NCBI GenBank assembly: GCA_947499625.1
Contig: CANMPB010000004.1
Coordinates: 1-44,972 of the forward strand
Origin: Methylophilaceae bacterium
GTDB lineage: Bacteria; Pseudomonadota; Gammaproteobacteria; Burkholderiales; Methylophilaceae
Length of the DNA stretch: 44,972 nucleotides
Direction of reading: 5' to 3'
Below the pieces are notes generated by a model. The model had not been told where the DNA came from, made no database searches, and saw only the letters and a list, made by a program, of their open reading frames with translations. This document shows positions 9,052-18,502 of the stretch, piece by piece; within the stretch, counting starts at the first letter, position 1, and each line of letters opens with the position of its first letter. Position numbers and translations under genes: made by a program.

Positions 9052-10118
9052 AAATTTTGTATCGATATCTTAATTTAGAGCTTGCTATGCCGATTTTTGC
9101 GATCATGATTGGACTCATAGGTATATTGTCTTTTTTTGATTTCCTTCAAGAAATAAATGATTTAGGCAAAGGAACATATAACTTACTTAGCATTTTTAGT
9201 TATGTTGTTCTCAGCATTCCGGGTCACGTCTATGAAATCGTTCCTATTGCAGTCCTTATTGGATCTATGTATGCCATGGGTCATCTTTCTGAAAATTCTG
9301 AATTAACTGTTATACGCACTAGTGGCTACTCAATAGGACGCATAGCATTTACACTTTCATTTACGGGATTATTTTTTACTTTGTTTACTTTTGCTGTAGG
9401 CGAACTTGTGACTCCTCTTACAGAAAAAAAAGCGCAAGAAATAAGAATTACAGCCAAAGACTCTATTGTGACTCAAGAATTTAGATCTGGTTTGTGGATT
9501 AAAGATAGTAATAGCTTTATCAATGTTGAGCATGTTTTGCCTGACACAACCTTATCAAATATACACATATATGAATTCGATAAGAATTTTCATTTAAGAA
9601 CAATTACAAATGCTAAAAAAGGTACCTTTAAAGAATCTGAATGGAAGCTTGACGATGTGGATCAAACAATTTTTAGTCAAGATAAAGTTTCTACAAATTC
9701 ACTCAAAAGCGCAAATTGGAAATCGCTCATTAAACCTGAAATGATGAATGTTCTTCTTGTCTCTCCGGAAAAAATGTCATCAATGGGCCTTATCCATTTC
9801 ATTAAATATCTAAAAAATAATAGACAAAAAGTTACTAGGTATGAAATCGCTTTATGGGAAAAATTAATTTATCCGCTAGCATCCATTGCAATGGTATTGT
9901 TTGCAATACCATTCGGATTTTTTCAAGAACGCTCTGGCGGTAAGAATGCAAAAATATTTCTAGGCATTCTATTTGGTATTTTCTACCAGATCATGAACTC
10001 AGCATTCAGACATATTGGCCTTCTTAACGACTGGCACCCACTGTCCTGTGCAGTAATACCTACGCTTATCTTCTTTTCAATCGGTCTGATGATGATTTAT
10101 AAAACCGAAGATCAATAA
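9048..10118 (+). CDS. lptG: LPS export ABC transporter permease LptG
   Basis: Second permease of LptB2FG, 356 residues, with the same six-span topology and a central periplasmic domain. The N-terminus YLNLELAMPIFAIM and the segment MGHLSENSELTVIRTSGYS are typical LptG features. It overlaps lptF by 4 bases at its start. Its 3' end overlaps the convergent RDD gene by 53 bases, an unusually long antisense overlap; the last 18 codons are therefore shared. The C-terminus ends shortly after the final membrane span, as expected, so it does not look truncated. Confidence 0.95.
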   Translation: MKILYRYLNLELAMPIFAIMIGLIGILSFFDFLQEINDLGKGTYNLLSIFSYVVLSIPGHVYEIVPIAVLIGSMYAMGHLSENSELTVIRTSGYSIGRIAFTLSFTGLFFTLFTFAVGELVTPLTEKKAQEIRITAKDSIVTQEFRSGLWIKDSNSFINVEHVLPDTTLSNIHIYEFDKNFHLRTITNAKKGTFKESEWKLDDVDQTIFSQDKVSTNSLKSANWKSLIKPEMMNVLLVSPEKMSSMGLIHFIKYLKNNRQKVTRYEIALWEKLIYPLASIAMVLFAIPFGFFQERSGGKNAKIFLGILFGIFYQIMNSAFRHIGLLNDWHPLSCAVIPTLIFFSIGLMMIYKTEDQ

Positions 10119-10512
10119 AATAATTGTTTAAAATTTGATCATGAAGGTATAAATGTTTTTTGTTAGTGAGAGCCCATATGAAGCCCATCCCTCCTATAAG
10201 TGCTCCCAAGGTTGCATAAATATAACGCTTCCATGCTAATTTTTTAGTCAGAGCTCCGCGCCCAGAAATTATTTTTAATTTCCACGCTCTCATCGCCAGA
10301 GTCTGGCCCGATTTTGTCCAGCAATAGGTTAAATAAAATCCTGAGATAAGCCATAAATAAATCTGAAATATTGGCCTGCGATATGCACCAAAAAAATCAT
10401 CTAAGAAATATATAAAAATAAACCCTGTCGCCATCCATATGGGTACTAAAGCAAATAATTCATATATCAAAGAACCATAAACACGGATCAGTGGTGGATT
10501 ATTTTTATTCAT
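10066..10512 (-). CDS. RDD family membrane protein
   Basis: 148 residues with three hydrophobic stretches (about 12-37, 47-63 and 90-112). The RDD pattern is visible: an Arg in the first span region, the loop TKSGQTLAMRAWKLKII, and a late Asp in KHLYLHDQIL. RDD proteins are small inner-membrane proteins of uncertain role; some have been tied to ion transport. The gene ends inside the convergent lptG (53 bases shared) and sits next to a cation exchanger on the same strand (17-base gap), so they may be co-transcribed. The C-terminus beyond the HDQ motif (about 25 residues, basic) lies largely in the overlap and may be a late extension. Confidence 0.8.
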   Translation of the reverse strand: MNKNNPPLIRVYGSLIYELFALVPIWMATGFIFIYFLDDFFGAYRRPIFQIYLWLISGFYLTYCWTKSGQTLAMRAWKLKIISGRGALTKKLAWKRYIYATLGALIGGMGFIWALTNKKHLYLHDQILNNYFIDLRFYKSSSDRLKRR

Positions 10513-10529
10513 AAATAAAAAAAACTAAA

Positions 10530-11531
10530 TCAGTGAAGTACAAAATATAAGTATATGAAGTAAAGGATACCGTTTATGCCTAAATGCCAAACTTTTATAT
10601 TAGATTTTTGAATAAGAGCTCTGATCCATAGAGAAGAAAGAAGTGTTATAAAAATACATAAATAAACTTCTTTTCTTGGCTCCCATGGCGTTAAAAGGAT
10701 ACCAATTGCAGGAAGAAGTGTTCCCTGGAATACCATCGCGCCAGTTATATTTCCAAAAGCAAGCGTATCTTTACCTTTACGAATCCAAAAAATACTATTC
10801 ACTTTTTCAGGAAGCTCAGTCGCTATTGGAATAACTAGCATAGACAAAATAAGTGCAGAAATTCCCAAAACAGATGAAGTCTCTTCAATGCCAGAAATAA
10901 ATCCTTTTGCTCCAAATACCAAAAGAGCTAAGCCAATAAGTAATTGAATAGAAATAATCAAATAATTATTTGGCAGGCCAATTCTTTCCATAAACATAGG
11001 TTTTGATGCTTCAGTGGCATGTCCTTCGTTAACAAGTTTTTTTGATGCTCGAATAGTCATTAAAATATAAATAAAATATGAAAAAACCATTAAAAATGCT
11101 ATCAATCCCCTTACAAGCTCAGACGTATGCGGAATAAATAAAGCTATCCCAGCGAATATAAATGAGAATATAAAAAAATCTAGATCTCTAATCAATCCTG
11201 TCTTTTCAGGTTTTAAATGTCCTCCAAATCCTCTATGACCAATTACAGAAATAGCCATAATAAACATTGTTAAAGTAGAAAGCATGAGAGGTGCGCCTAA
11301 AATTGCTCCCACCCCAATCTGGTGATTAGTTTCAGTATCTCCATGAGAAGACAAAAGTGCCAATAGCGGAACTAATGTCTCTGGAAGAGCGGTTCCTATA
11401 GCTGCAAAAATTGATCCTGTGACGCCCTCTGAAATCTTTAATTTTTCTCCTAGATGCTCAAGAGCATTGGTAAATATCTCAGCTGAGACTAGAATAACTA
11501 GTAACATAAAAAATAATTGTAAGAAAATCAT
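10530..11531 (-). CDS. Sodium/calcium exchanger family membrane protein
   Basis: 333 residues, almost entirely hydrophobic with about ten predicted spans. Two inverted alpha-repeats are visible, the mark of the CaCA superfamily: AAIGTALPETLVP in the first half and PIATELPEKVNS in the second, with the acidic residues that bind the cation. GAILGAPLMLS and GNITGAMVFQG follow the repeats. It should exchange a divalent cation (likely Ca2+) for Na+ or H+ across the inner membrane. Ion specificity cannot be read from sequence. It is divergent from ampD over only 37 bases. Confidence 0.85.
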   Translation of the reverse strand: MIFLQLFFMLLVILVSAEIFTNALEHLGEKLKISEGVTGSIFAAIGTALPETLVPLLALLSSHGDTETNHQIGVGAILGAPLMLSTLTMFIMAISVIGHRGFGGHLKPEKTGLIRDLDFFIFSFIFAGIALFIPHTSELVRGLIAFLMVFSYFIYILMTIRASKKLVNEGHATEASKPMFMERIGLPNNYLIISIQLLIGLALLVFGAKGFISGIEETSSVLGISALILSMLVIPIATELPEKVNSIFWIRKGKDTLAFGNITGAMVFQGTLLPAIGILLTPWEPRKEVYLCIFITLLSSLWIRALIQKSNIKVWHLGINGILYFIYLYFVLH

Positions 11532-11568
11532 TTCAATCCTTTAATTTTAAAAACTATTCAAATTAACA

Positions 11569-12135
11569 ATGCTTTCATCTATATTAATAAACGATGCAGG
11601 ATTTGCAAATCAAGCAAAGGAAATATTATCGCCTAACTTTGATAATCGACCGAATAATTCTAATATTAATTTGATTGTAATTCATAATATTAGTCTGCCG
11701 CCCAGAATTTATGGTGGCAATAATATTATTGATTTATTTACAAATAAACTTAACCCTGACGACCACGAATATTTTAAATCTATCTCAGATCTAAAAGTAT
11801 CTTCCCATTTCTTAATTAGAAGAGATGGTTCACTTATTCAATTTGTGTCATGTCTAGATCGCGCCTGGCATGCCGGTGAATCAACATGGAATCAAGTTAA
11901 TAATTGCAATGATTTTTCAATTGGAATTGAACTGGAAGGGAGCGACTATGATATTTTTGAATCTGAGCAATATAGGTGCCTAGAAAAACTCATTCAAAGT
12001 ATATTAAAAAAATACCCGATTGAAGCTATAGCAGGACATTCTGATATTGCGCCATCGCGAAAAACAGATCCAGGCCCTTACTTTGACTGGGAAAAAATAG
12101 AATCTTGCACTGAACAATTAATATATAAACGTTAA
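11569..12135 (+). CDS. ampD: 1,6-anhydro-N-acetylmuramyl-L-alanine amidase AmpD
   Basis: A cytoplasmic zinc amidase of 188 residues, Amidase_2 family. It releases the peptide from anhydro-muropeptides during cell-wall recycling. Zinc ligands are visible: His in LIVIHNISLPP near residue 34, a late His in AGHSDIAPSRKTDPGP, and the Asp of that same motif. VSSHFLIRRDGSLIQFV and RAWHAGES are further family landmarks. There is no signal peptide, which separates AmpD from periplasmic AmiD. It is convergent with the RsmB-like gene (8 bases between stop codons). No ampR or ampC is nearby, so a recycling role is more likely than beta-lactamase induction. Confidence 0.93.
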   Translation: MLSSILINDAGFANQAKEILSPNFDNRPNNSNINLIVIHNISLPPRIYGGNNIIDLFTNKLNPDDHEYFKSISDLKVSSHFLIRRDGSLIQFVSCLDRAWHAGESTWNQVNNCNDFSIGIELEGSDYDIFESEQYRCLEKLIQSILKKYPIEAIAGHSDIAPSRKTDPGPYFDWEKIESCTEQLIYKR

Positions 12136-12143
12136 TTTTTCAT

Positions 12144-13400
12144 TTAATCAAAGCGCTCTAATACTGCTGCAAAAAAACCGTCTGTTTTCTGATGATGCGG
12201 AGTCAGTTCCAAAAAAATACCTGTAGAAAGAGGTATTTGATTTTTTATCAAAATATCCTTAGCTGAAATTATTTTAAAATTTTTATTTTTTTCTAAAAAA
12301 CTTTCAACAATAAGTGCATTTTCTCTTTTTAATAGACTGCATGTAGAATAAATTAATCGGCCTTCTTTTTTTACAAGCTTTTTAGCTTCTTCCAAAATAG
12401 CTAGCTGTTTGAAGTTAAGCTCGTCTAAGTCTTGAATAGAATTTTTCCATTTTAAATCTGGATTTCTTCTAAATGTTCCAGTCCCGCTGCAAGGAACGTC
12501 AGCAAGCACTCGATCAAATTTTCCATGTAATTTTTTTAACTTTGCATCTTTTTCATTTTTAATTTTTTGTGCAAATAAGTTAGATAATCCAGATTTTTTC
12601 AGTCGCTTACCTAAATTAATAATTCTTTTTTCAGAGATATCATAAGCATATATGCGGCCAGTATTTTTCATAATTGCCCCTATCGCCAAACTCTTTCCTC
12701 CTGCCCCCGCGCAAAAATCTGCAATCATCATTCCTCTTTTTGCATCTACCAGAAGACTCAATATTTGACTGCTTTCATCTTGAACTTCAATCTTTCCTTC
12801 TAAGAATAATCTATTTCGACTTAATGACGTTCCTCGATTAATCCTGATACCATATGGTGAGTAGGTCATAACTTCAATATCGGGTATTTCTTTTGCAAGC
12901 TCCTCAACTAGATCGTCTCTGCTAATTTTTATAGTATTAACTCTAATATCTAATTTAGCTGGCTCAAGAAAACTTCTACCTAAAAGTATTGCCTCATCTA
13001 TGCCATATTGTTCAACTAATAAATCCCAAAGCCAGTCGGGTAAACTTAATTTTTCTGCCCATGTATATGCTTCTGTATCTCTTGATTTTAATGATTTAGC
13101 CCATTCAATTTCTTCTTTACTTAATTCATGCTCTAGGTCTCGAATACTTCTTCCTTCAATTTTTATTAGCCAGGAAATAACTAGCTTCTTATAGTTATTA
13201 TCATCTCCATTTATTTTCTCTAAAAATCTAAACCGCCTAATCACGCCATAAATACATTCGGCAATATCCCCCCTATCTTTCTGACCCAGCTCACCATGCT
13301 CTCTAAAATAGTTACTTAATTTCATATCCGCAGGACCGTGGAAATCTAATATTTCACCCAAAATATTCGCACAGTGTTGCATCAAATTCAGATTGAGCAT
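12144..13400 (-). CDS. RsmB/NOP-family RNA (cytosine-C5) methyltransferase
   Basis: 418 residues. The C-terminal half is a class I methyltransferase with the SAM motif DFCAGAGGKSLA. Both RNA m5C cysteines are present, one in ADVPCSGTGTFRRNPDLKW and one in IYSTCSLL. The N-terminal region is a short helical domain of the kind seen in RsmB-like paralogs rather than a clear NusB domain. The genuine rsmB lies at 40893-42173 beside fmt, so this is a second paralog; its RNA target is unknown. It heads downstream from the DUF3108 pair with a 2-base gap, an association also known in other betaproteobacteria. Confidence is high for the family and low for the substrate. Confidence 0.88.
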   Translation of the reverse strand: MLNLNLMQHCANILGEILDFHGPADMKLSNYFREHGELGQKDRGDIAECIYGVIRRFRFLEKINGDDNNYKKLVISWLIKIEGRSIRDLEHELSKEEIEWAKSLKSRDTEAYTWAEKLSLPDWLWDLLVEQYGIDEAILLGRSFLEPAKLDIRVNTIKISRDDLVEELAKEIPDIEVMTYSPYGIRINRGTSLSRNRLFLEGKIEVQDESSQILSLLVDAKRGMMIADFCAGAGGKSLAIGAIMKNTGRIYAYDISEKRIINLGKRLKKSGLSNLFAQKIKNEKDAKLKKLHGKFDRVLADVPCSGTGTFRRNPDLKWKNSIQDLDELNFKQLAILEEAKKLVKKEGRLIYSTCSLLKRENALIVESFLEKNKNFKIISAKDILIKNQIPLSTGIFLELTPHHQKTDGFFAAVLERFD

Positions 13401-13402
13401 AT

Positions 13403-14413
13403 TTATAACCCTAGACTTTCAGTTTCTATTTTCTTTGCAGATTGATCTAAAATACTTCCATCTTTTTCTGTTTTTCTTATCTTGACTGGAAGATACCTAT
13501 AGTCTTTTGCAAGCCACAAATCAATTCTTTCCTCATTGTTATAATTAAATTTTGCTATATGCATAGTTACTATCTTATCAACATCAGTCTCAATAATTTC
13601 ATCTCCAATATAAGCATAATCATAAGGCTTATAAGATTTTCCATTAGTAATATAGAGTTTCATTCTTGTTAAAGGGGGTTCAAACATGAACTGATACATG
13701 AAACTTAACATATCTTGCGATGCCTCTAACATTTCAAACTCATTTGTTTTTCCATTCATTGTAGTAATTATTTTTTTGGATTCCCAATCAAATACTGCCG
13801 AATTATCTATCTTACTGCCGAATTGATAATGGTAATTAAGTGGCTTCAAGCCATCTGAAGTGACTAATCCATCACTTGTTTGTATTAATTTATTCCAATA
13901 AAAAAGAGATACGAGGCCCTTTGCCTCAACTTCATTTCTAATGCTGTAGCGATTATCCTGATCTAGTAAATAGATCGTTTTCGCAGCGCCAATAGGTGAA
14001 CTATCTAGGCTTCTTCTAACATCATAATCAATAATAACTTTTTTATATTGAATTTCTTTTTTTTCATCACTAGGAGAGTTTTGGTTTACATCATTACTTT
14101 GAAGTTTTTGATCTAAATCATTTTCTATGCCCTCCCTTGCCTTAATCGAATTATTATCTGTTTCTTTATTTTTCTTAATGCTCTTTTTGATGTTAGGTGG
14201 TTTCTTCTGAGTTGCTGGTTGATCCATCTTTAAGGGACTTTCAAGATGACTTACAATAACAATATTTAGATTATCTTGATCTTTTAAAAAGAATGGGTTG
14301 TATACATCTATGCCTCCTAACAAAAAAAGATGAGCTAGGATTGAAACTGAAATGGCTAATAAAAATTTTACATGATTACTTTTTAGTAGTTTTTTTATGC
14401 GATTAGAATGCAT
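13403..14413 (-). CDS. DUF3108 protein with TonB-like N-terminal anchor
   Basis: 336 residues in three parts. A single membrane span near residues 15-33 (ISVSILAHLFLLGG) resembles the start of TonB-type proteins. Then comes a polar, lysine- and proline-containing linker (about 60-115). The C-terminal DUF3108 domain (about 125-330) carries GLKP, FDWESKKI and LPVKIRKTEKDGS. The protein should sit in the inner membrane with the domain in the periplasm. The function of DUF3108 is not established. Its start overlaps the end of the upstream DUF3108 gene by 11 bases. It looks like a paralog of that gene fused to a membrane anchor and spacer. Confidence 0.8.
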   Translation of the reverse strand: MHSNRIKKLLKSNHVKFLLAISVSILAHLFLLGGIDVYNPFFLKDQDNLNIVIVSHLESPLKMDQPATQKKPPNIKKSIKKNKETDNNSIKAREGIENDLDQKLQSNDVNQNSPSDEKKEIQYKKVIIDYDVRRSLDSSPIGAAKTIYLLDQDNRYSIRNEVEAKGLVSLFYWNKLIQTSDGLVTSDGLKPLNYHYQFGSKIDNSAVFDWESKKIITTMNGKTNEFEMLEASQDMLSFMYQFMFEPPLTRMKLYITNGKSYKPYDYAYIGDEIIETDVDKIVTMHIAKFNYNNEERIDLWLAKDYRYLPVKIRKTEKDGSILDQSAKKIETESLGL

Positions 14414-15131
14414 TTAGATCTAAATTTGTCTGCACCAAATTTTGCTCTAATGTTGAGCCATTTTTTTCCTGATAGCGAATGCGAATAGGTAATCTATAAA
14501 GCTTATTATGCAACCATATTTGTGTTTCTGGCTTTCCATCTTTTTCTGCGATACTTTGAATTGAAGTGGTCTCAATATTTATACTGCCTAATAAAAGTTC
14601 CACTTTTTTATCCACAACTCTAAATTGATATTTTTTATATTTTTTACCTGTCGCTGCTGCAAACTCAATCATAGGCTCATCAAAATTTTCGTAATTAAAT
14701 TGATATAAGTAACTAATTAAATCTTGTGTTTTATTTTCTATATTTTCTTTTGTTTCGCTACCTTTATAACGAGTTATTAATTTTTGATTTTCCCAATCAA
14801 AATCTACGATTGCATTTTTACTCGTATTGCTCCCTTGATGAACTTCAAAATGTTTTGGCTTTAAACCTTCAAATGTAATCTTGCCTTCACTTATCAATAC
14901 GCGATCTCCAAATAAAGCGTAAAGACCAATCCCTTTCGTAATGCTCTCTATATGATAGTTACCTCCATCATCAATCGTAAATTTTTCAATGACTGTGCCC
15001 AGTGACTCGCCGTTTTGAGTGAGCTCGTATTTCAACTCTAAATTATTGGGAAGTTCTTTTGAAAACGCTATCGTATTAGAAAAAAACAAAAAAATTGCTA
15101 GCCACTTTTTGAATAGCAATAATCTTTTCAT
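14403..15131 (-). CDS. DUF3108 secreted protein
   Basis: 242 residues. A basic N-terminus and a hydrophobic stretch (about 8-23), ending near SKELPNN, look like a signal peptide, so the product is likely periplasmic. The rest is a DUF3108 domain with repeated beta-strand character: GLKPKHFEV, VDFDWENQKL, LISYLYQFN, LYRLPIRIRYQEKNGS. These landmarks line up with the next gene's domain, so the two are tandem paralogs. It is 7 bases from purM. Function is unknown; the purM / DUF3108 / RsmB-like grouping is conserved in related bacteria, which supports the annotation but does not explain the role. Confidence 0.8.
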   Translation of the reverse strand: MKRLLLFKKWLAIFLFFSNTIAFSKELPNNLELKYELTQNGESLGTVIEKFTIDDGGNYHIESITKGIGLYALFGDRVLISEGKITFEGLKPKHFEVHQGSNTSKNAIVDFDWENQKLITRYKGSETKENIENKTQDLISYLYQFNYENFDEPMIEFAAATGKKYKKYQFRVVDKKVELLLGSINIETTSIQSIAEKDGKPETQIWLHNKLYRLPIRIRYQEKNGSTLEQNLVQTNLDLNAF

Positions 15132-15138
15132 ATTTAGA

Positions 15139-16194
15139 TTAAATCACCATAGTAGGATGTTCATTAGCTGCACGTTTTCTAATGATGCCTATTTCGTAAA
15201 CAGTCTCTTGTGATTCTTCTAAGATTTTCTTTGCACGAACCACATCGTTTTGATCAATGATGATAGCCATACCTATCCCACAATTAAATGTGCGATAAAG
15301 TTCTGCACTAGAAATATTCCCTTTATCTTGGAGCCATTGAAAAAGCTTTGGCAATGGCCAGCTTGATGATTGAATTTCTGCCATTAAATCTTCCCCTAAA
15401 ATCCGTGGAATATTTTCTGTAATACCTCCGCCCGTGATATGAGCCATACCTTTAATTTTGATTGTCTCTTTAAGCTTAAGAATAGATTTTACATAGAGCT
15501 TTGTAGGCTCCATTACAATATCTTTTAATGTTTTTCCATCAAAGGGCGCTGAAAAATCAACTTTTTCATTATTAATGATTTTCCTAATCAGCGAATATCC
15601 GTTTGAATGAGCTCCACTAGAAGCAAGGCCAATAACCGCATCGCCAGATTGAATTGTTTTACCATCAATGATTTCACTTTTTTCTACAACACCTACTGCA
15701 AAACCAGCTAAATCATATTCACCTTCAGGATACATACCTGGCATTTCTGCTGTTTCCCCCCCCACAAGGGCGCATCCAGACTGGGCGCAGCCCTCCGCAA
15801 TGCCTTTAATAACTTGGGATGCTATTTCAACGTCAAGTTTGCCGCATGCAAAATAATCAAGAAAAAATAAGGGCTCAGCGCCTTGGACCAATATATCGTT
15901 GACACTCATGGCAACTAAATCAATCCCCACTGTGTCATGTTTGTTCAATTCGAATGCTAATTTAAGTTTTGTGCCTACCCCATCTGTCCCTGAGACGAGA
16001 ACAGGCTCTTTATATTTTTTAGGCACTTCAAACAAGGACCCGAAACCTCCAATGCCACCCAAAACCTCAGCTCGCATAGTTTTTTTTGCAAAAGGCTTGA
16101 TTCTTTCAACAAGCGCATCTCCTGCCTCAATATCTACCCCTGCATCTCTATAGGTGATCGGTTTATTATCTTTTCTTGAATCATCTTTATTCAA
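15139..16194 (-). CDS. purM: Phosphoribosylformylglycinamidine cyclo-ligase (AIR synthase)
   Basis: 351 residues; step five of purine synthesis, closing FGAM to AIR with ATP. Landmarks: [10 protein letters not shown] at the N-terminus, [33 protein letters not shown], and [13 protein letters not shown]. The only usable start is a TTG at 16194: upstream in this frame a stop comes within six codons, and the next Met lies after the conserved DAGVD motif. An AGAGAG lies about 9 bases before the TTG. The gene is divergent from hda, a common arrangement. purN, which often follows purM, is not here; DUF3108 genes follow instead. Confidence 0.96.
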   Translation of the reverse strand: MNKDDSRKDNKPITYRDAGVDIEAGDALVERIKPFAKKTMRAEVLGGIGGFGSLFEVPKKYKEPVLVSGTDGVGTKLKLAFELNKHDTVGIDLVAMSVNDILVQGAEPLFFLDYFACGKLDVEIASQVIKGIAEGCAQSGCALVGGETAEMPGMYPEGEYDLAGFAVGVVEKSEIIDGKTIQSGDAVIGLASSGAHSNGYSLIRKIINNEKVDFSAPFDGKTLKDIVMEPTKLYVKSILKLKETIKIKGMAHITGGGITENIPRILGEDLMAEIQSSSWPLPKLFQWLQDKGNISSAELYRTFNCGIGMAIIIDQNDVVRAKKILEESQETVYEIGIIRKRAANEHPTMVI

Positions 16195-16316
16195 AAGATT
16201 AACTCTCTTTCATTAAACATTTGGGTTAGTCGTTATAATTGAAATTTTAACCGAAATATATTTTAAAGATGTGCATAATTAAGGCTATCTTTACCTAAAT
16301 AAGCTTTCTCATAGAT

Positions 16317-16919
16317 ATGAAACAGATGCTATTAGCTCTATCTCCAACTCCAAAACAATCTTTTGAAAATTTTGTGATTGGTCACAATATCGAAGTGATT
16401 CATACCTTAAAGCAAATCGTCTCTCATAAACTGCCTATTCAGTTCATATATCTTTGGGGTAACGAAGGTTCAGGCAAATCGCATTTAGCTCATATTGCAT
16501 CTGATCATGGATTTGTGATTCATGATGATGTTCATTTGCTTGATGACTCAGGTCAAATCGAATTATTTAATACATATAATCGGTGCAAAGAATCTTATCA
16601 GAACATGTTAGTGACAGGACTTTATTCGCCACTCCAGATGAAACTAAGAGATGATTTAGCAACTAGACTTGCTTGGGGAGTAACTTATGAAGTCATAGCT
16701 CTTTCAGACGAAGAAAAAAAGTTAGCACTTTTAAGACACGCTGATGAAAGAGGGATGAGACTTAACACCGATATTATTGACTATTGCTTAAAGTATCTAA
16801 AAAGAGATATGCCAAATTTATTCTCTATTTTGGAAGATTTAGACAAATGGTCTTTAAGTTACAAAAGGCCTATTACTCTTCCGCTGCTTAAAGAAATTAT
16901 TGCAGCCAATAAGATTTAA
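16317..16919 (+). CDS. hda: DnaA regulatory inactivator Hda
   Basis: A 200-residue AAA+ protein related to DnaA domain III. The N-terminus MKQMLLALSPTPKQSFENFVIG includes a clamp-binding-like QMLLAL motif. Walker A is GNEGSGKSHLA. The Walker B region reads VIHDDVHLLDD. There is no C-terminal DNA-binding domain, which distinguishes it from DnaA. With the loaded beta clamp Hda stimulates ATP hydrolysis by DnaA and so prevents re-initiation. At 200 residues it is slightly shorter than E. coli Hda. Its stop codon lies in a 25-base palindrome shared with the convergent ahpF stop. Confidence 0.92.
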   Translation: MKQMLLALSPTPKQSFENFVIGHNIEVIHTLKQIVSHKLPIQFIYLWGNEGSGKSHLAHIASDHGFVIHDDVHLLDDSGQIELFNTYNRCKESYQNMLVTGLYSPLQMKLRDDLATRLAWGVTYEVIALSDEEKKLALLRHADERGMRLNTDIIDYCLKYLKRDMPNLFSILEDLDKWSLSYKRPITLPLLKEIIAANKI

Positions 16920-16929
16920 TCTTATTGGC
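16905..16929. terminator. Perfect 25-base palindrome over the hda and ahpF stop codons
   Basis: Left arm GCCAATAAGAT at 16905-16915, loop TTA at 16916-16918, right arm ATCTTATTGGC at 16919-16929. All 11 pairs match. It includes the TAA of hda and the TAA of ahpF, so the ends of both coding regions build the stem. No run of T follows on either strand, so it is not a textbook intrinsic terminator. It could act as a bidirectional terminator stem or protect both mRNA 3' ends. Confidence 0.55.
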
Positions 16930-18475
16930 GAATCAAGTAATCAAAAGCTCCTAAAGAAGCTTTAGCGCCCTCGCTCATTGCAATAATAATCTGTTTATAA
17001 GGCACGGTAGTGGCATCCCCAGCTGCGAATAGTCCTTTCAATGAAGATTGCCCATGGCTATCAATAATAATTTCTCCAAACTTAGAGAGATCTACAGTAT
17101 TTTTTACAAAGTCAGTATTTGGCAAAAGTCCAATTTGAATAAAAATGCCTTCAAGTAGAATCGTTTTCTTTTCGTTTGTTTTTCGATCAAGATAAATCAT
17201 ACTATTCACTTTATCAGTGCCAAGGACTTCCAATGTTTGTGCATTTAATATGACATCTACATTTGACAAGCTATAGAGTCTCTTTTGTAAGATATCGTCA
17301 GCTTTGAGTTCTGGGGCAAATTCAAAAAGCGTCACATGCCCTACGATATTTGCAAGATCAATAGTAGCCTCAACGCCAGAGTTTCCTCCACCGATCACTG
17401 CAACGTGTTTACCTTTAAATAAAGGCCCGTCGCAATGTGGGCAATAAGCTACACCTTTACCTTTAAATTCTTTTTCGCCAGGAACATTTAATTCCCTCCA
17501 TCTTGCACCTGTTGCAATAATGACTGATTTGCTTTTAAGCTTTCCACCATTTTCTAGCTCTACTTCAAACAAAGCATTTTCATCATTTTTTTGAATACTC
17601 TTTGCACGCTGTAAATTCATAATATCAACATCGTATTCCTTCACATGTTCTTCAAGAGCTGTTACTAATTTTGGCCCTTCTGTAGCTTTGACTGAAATAA
17701 AATTTTCTATACCTAAAGTATCCATAACTTGCCCACCAAAACGCTCGGACACGATTCCTGTTCGAAGGCCTTTTCGTGCACTATATACAGCAGCTGAAGC
17801 TCCGGCTGGACCACCACCCACAATTAAAATATCGTACGTCTCTTTTTTGGAAATTTTCTCAGCTTCTTTTAAGCTAGCACTTGAGTCGATCTTATTTACA
17901 ATTTCATCAAGCTCCATTCTTCCTTGGCCAAAAGGCTTGCCGTTAAGAAAGATAGTAGGTACAGCCATAATTTGTTTGTCTTCTACTTCCTTCTGAAATA
18001 ATGCGCCATCTATCATGACGTGCGAAATGTTGGGATTAATAATAGACATTGCATTCATCGCCTGAACAACATCAGGACAATTATGGCAACTCAATGAAAT
18101 ATAAGTTTCAAAATGAAACTTGCCTTGAATATTCTTAATTTGCTCTATTTTTTCAGCATCTATCTTTAATGGATGTCCTCCTGCCTGAAGTAAAGCCAAT
18201 ACAAATGACGTAAATTCATGCCCCGAGGGAATGCCTGCGAAAGCTATACCCGTAAGGCCTATCTCTCGATTGACTTCAAAAGATGGAATTCTTTTGGAAA
18301 CGTCTGTTTGCTTATTTAAGATTATTTTTTCAGACAAAGAAGCAACTTCTTCTAACATCTCTAGCATTTCTTGAGATGAAGCGGTCTCGTCAACATTTAC
18401 TAGAAGCTTAATCGGATTGACAAGCCTAGCCATGTAATCTTGTAATTGATTTTTAATTGTTATATCGAGAGCCAT
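16922..18475 (-). CDS. ahpF: Alkyl hydroperoxide reductase subunit F
   Basis: 517 residues; flavoprotein disulphide reductase that uses NADH to regenerate AhpC. The N-terminal tandem thioredoxin-fold domain (about 1-200) has its CxxC as CHNC near residue 128. After a linker, the FAD motif is [11 protein letters not shown] near 215, the redox-active pair is in CPHCDGP near 345, and the NADH site is [11 protein letters not shown]. Both CxxC pairs are intact, so it should be active. It lies downstream of ahpC with a 64-base gap that contains a strong hairpin. The stop codon is part of a palindrome shared with hda. Confidence 0.97.
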   Translation of the reverse strand: MALDITIKNQLQDYMARLVNPIKLLVNVDETASSQEMLEMLEEVASLSEKIILNKQTDVSKRIPSFEVNREIGLTGIAFAGIPSGHEFTSFVLALLQAGGHPLKIDAEKIEQIKNIQGKFHFETYISLSCHNCPDVVQAMNAMSIINPNISHVMIDGALFQKEVEDKQIMAVPTIFLNGKPFGQGRMELDEIVNKIDSSASLKEAEKISKKETYDILIVGGGPAGASAAVYSARKGLRTGIVSERFGGQVMDTLGIENFISVKATEGPKLVTALEEHVKEYDVDIMNLQRAKSIQKNDENALFEVELENGGKLKSKSVIIATGARWRELNVPGEKEFKGKGVAYCPHCDGPLFKGKHVAVIGGGNSGVEATIDLANIVGHVTLFEFAPELKADDILQKRLYSLSNVDVILNAQTLEVLGTDKVNSMIYLDRKTNEKKTILLEGIFIQIGLLPNTDFVKNTVDLSKFGEIIIDSHGQSSLKGLFAAGDATTVPYKQIIIAMSEGAKASLGAFDYLIRQ

Positions 18476-18502
18476 TTATTTACCTAAGATGTTTATGAAA
18501 TT

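Noticed and set aside
15019..15213. Small plus-strand open frame across the start of the DUF3108 gene and the end of purM
   Set aside because: It lies opposite two genes with clear family motifs and has no recognisable product; a chance frame in AT-rich DNA.
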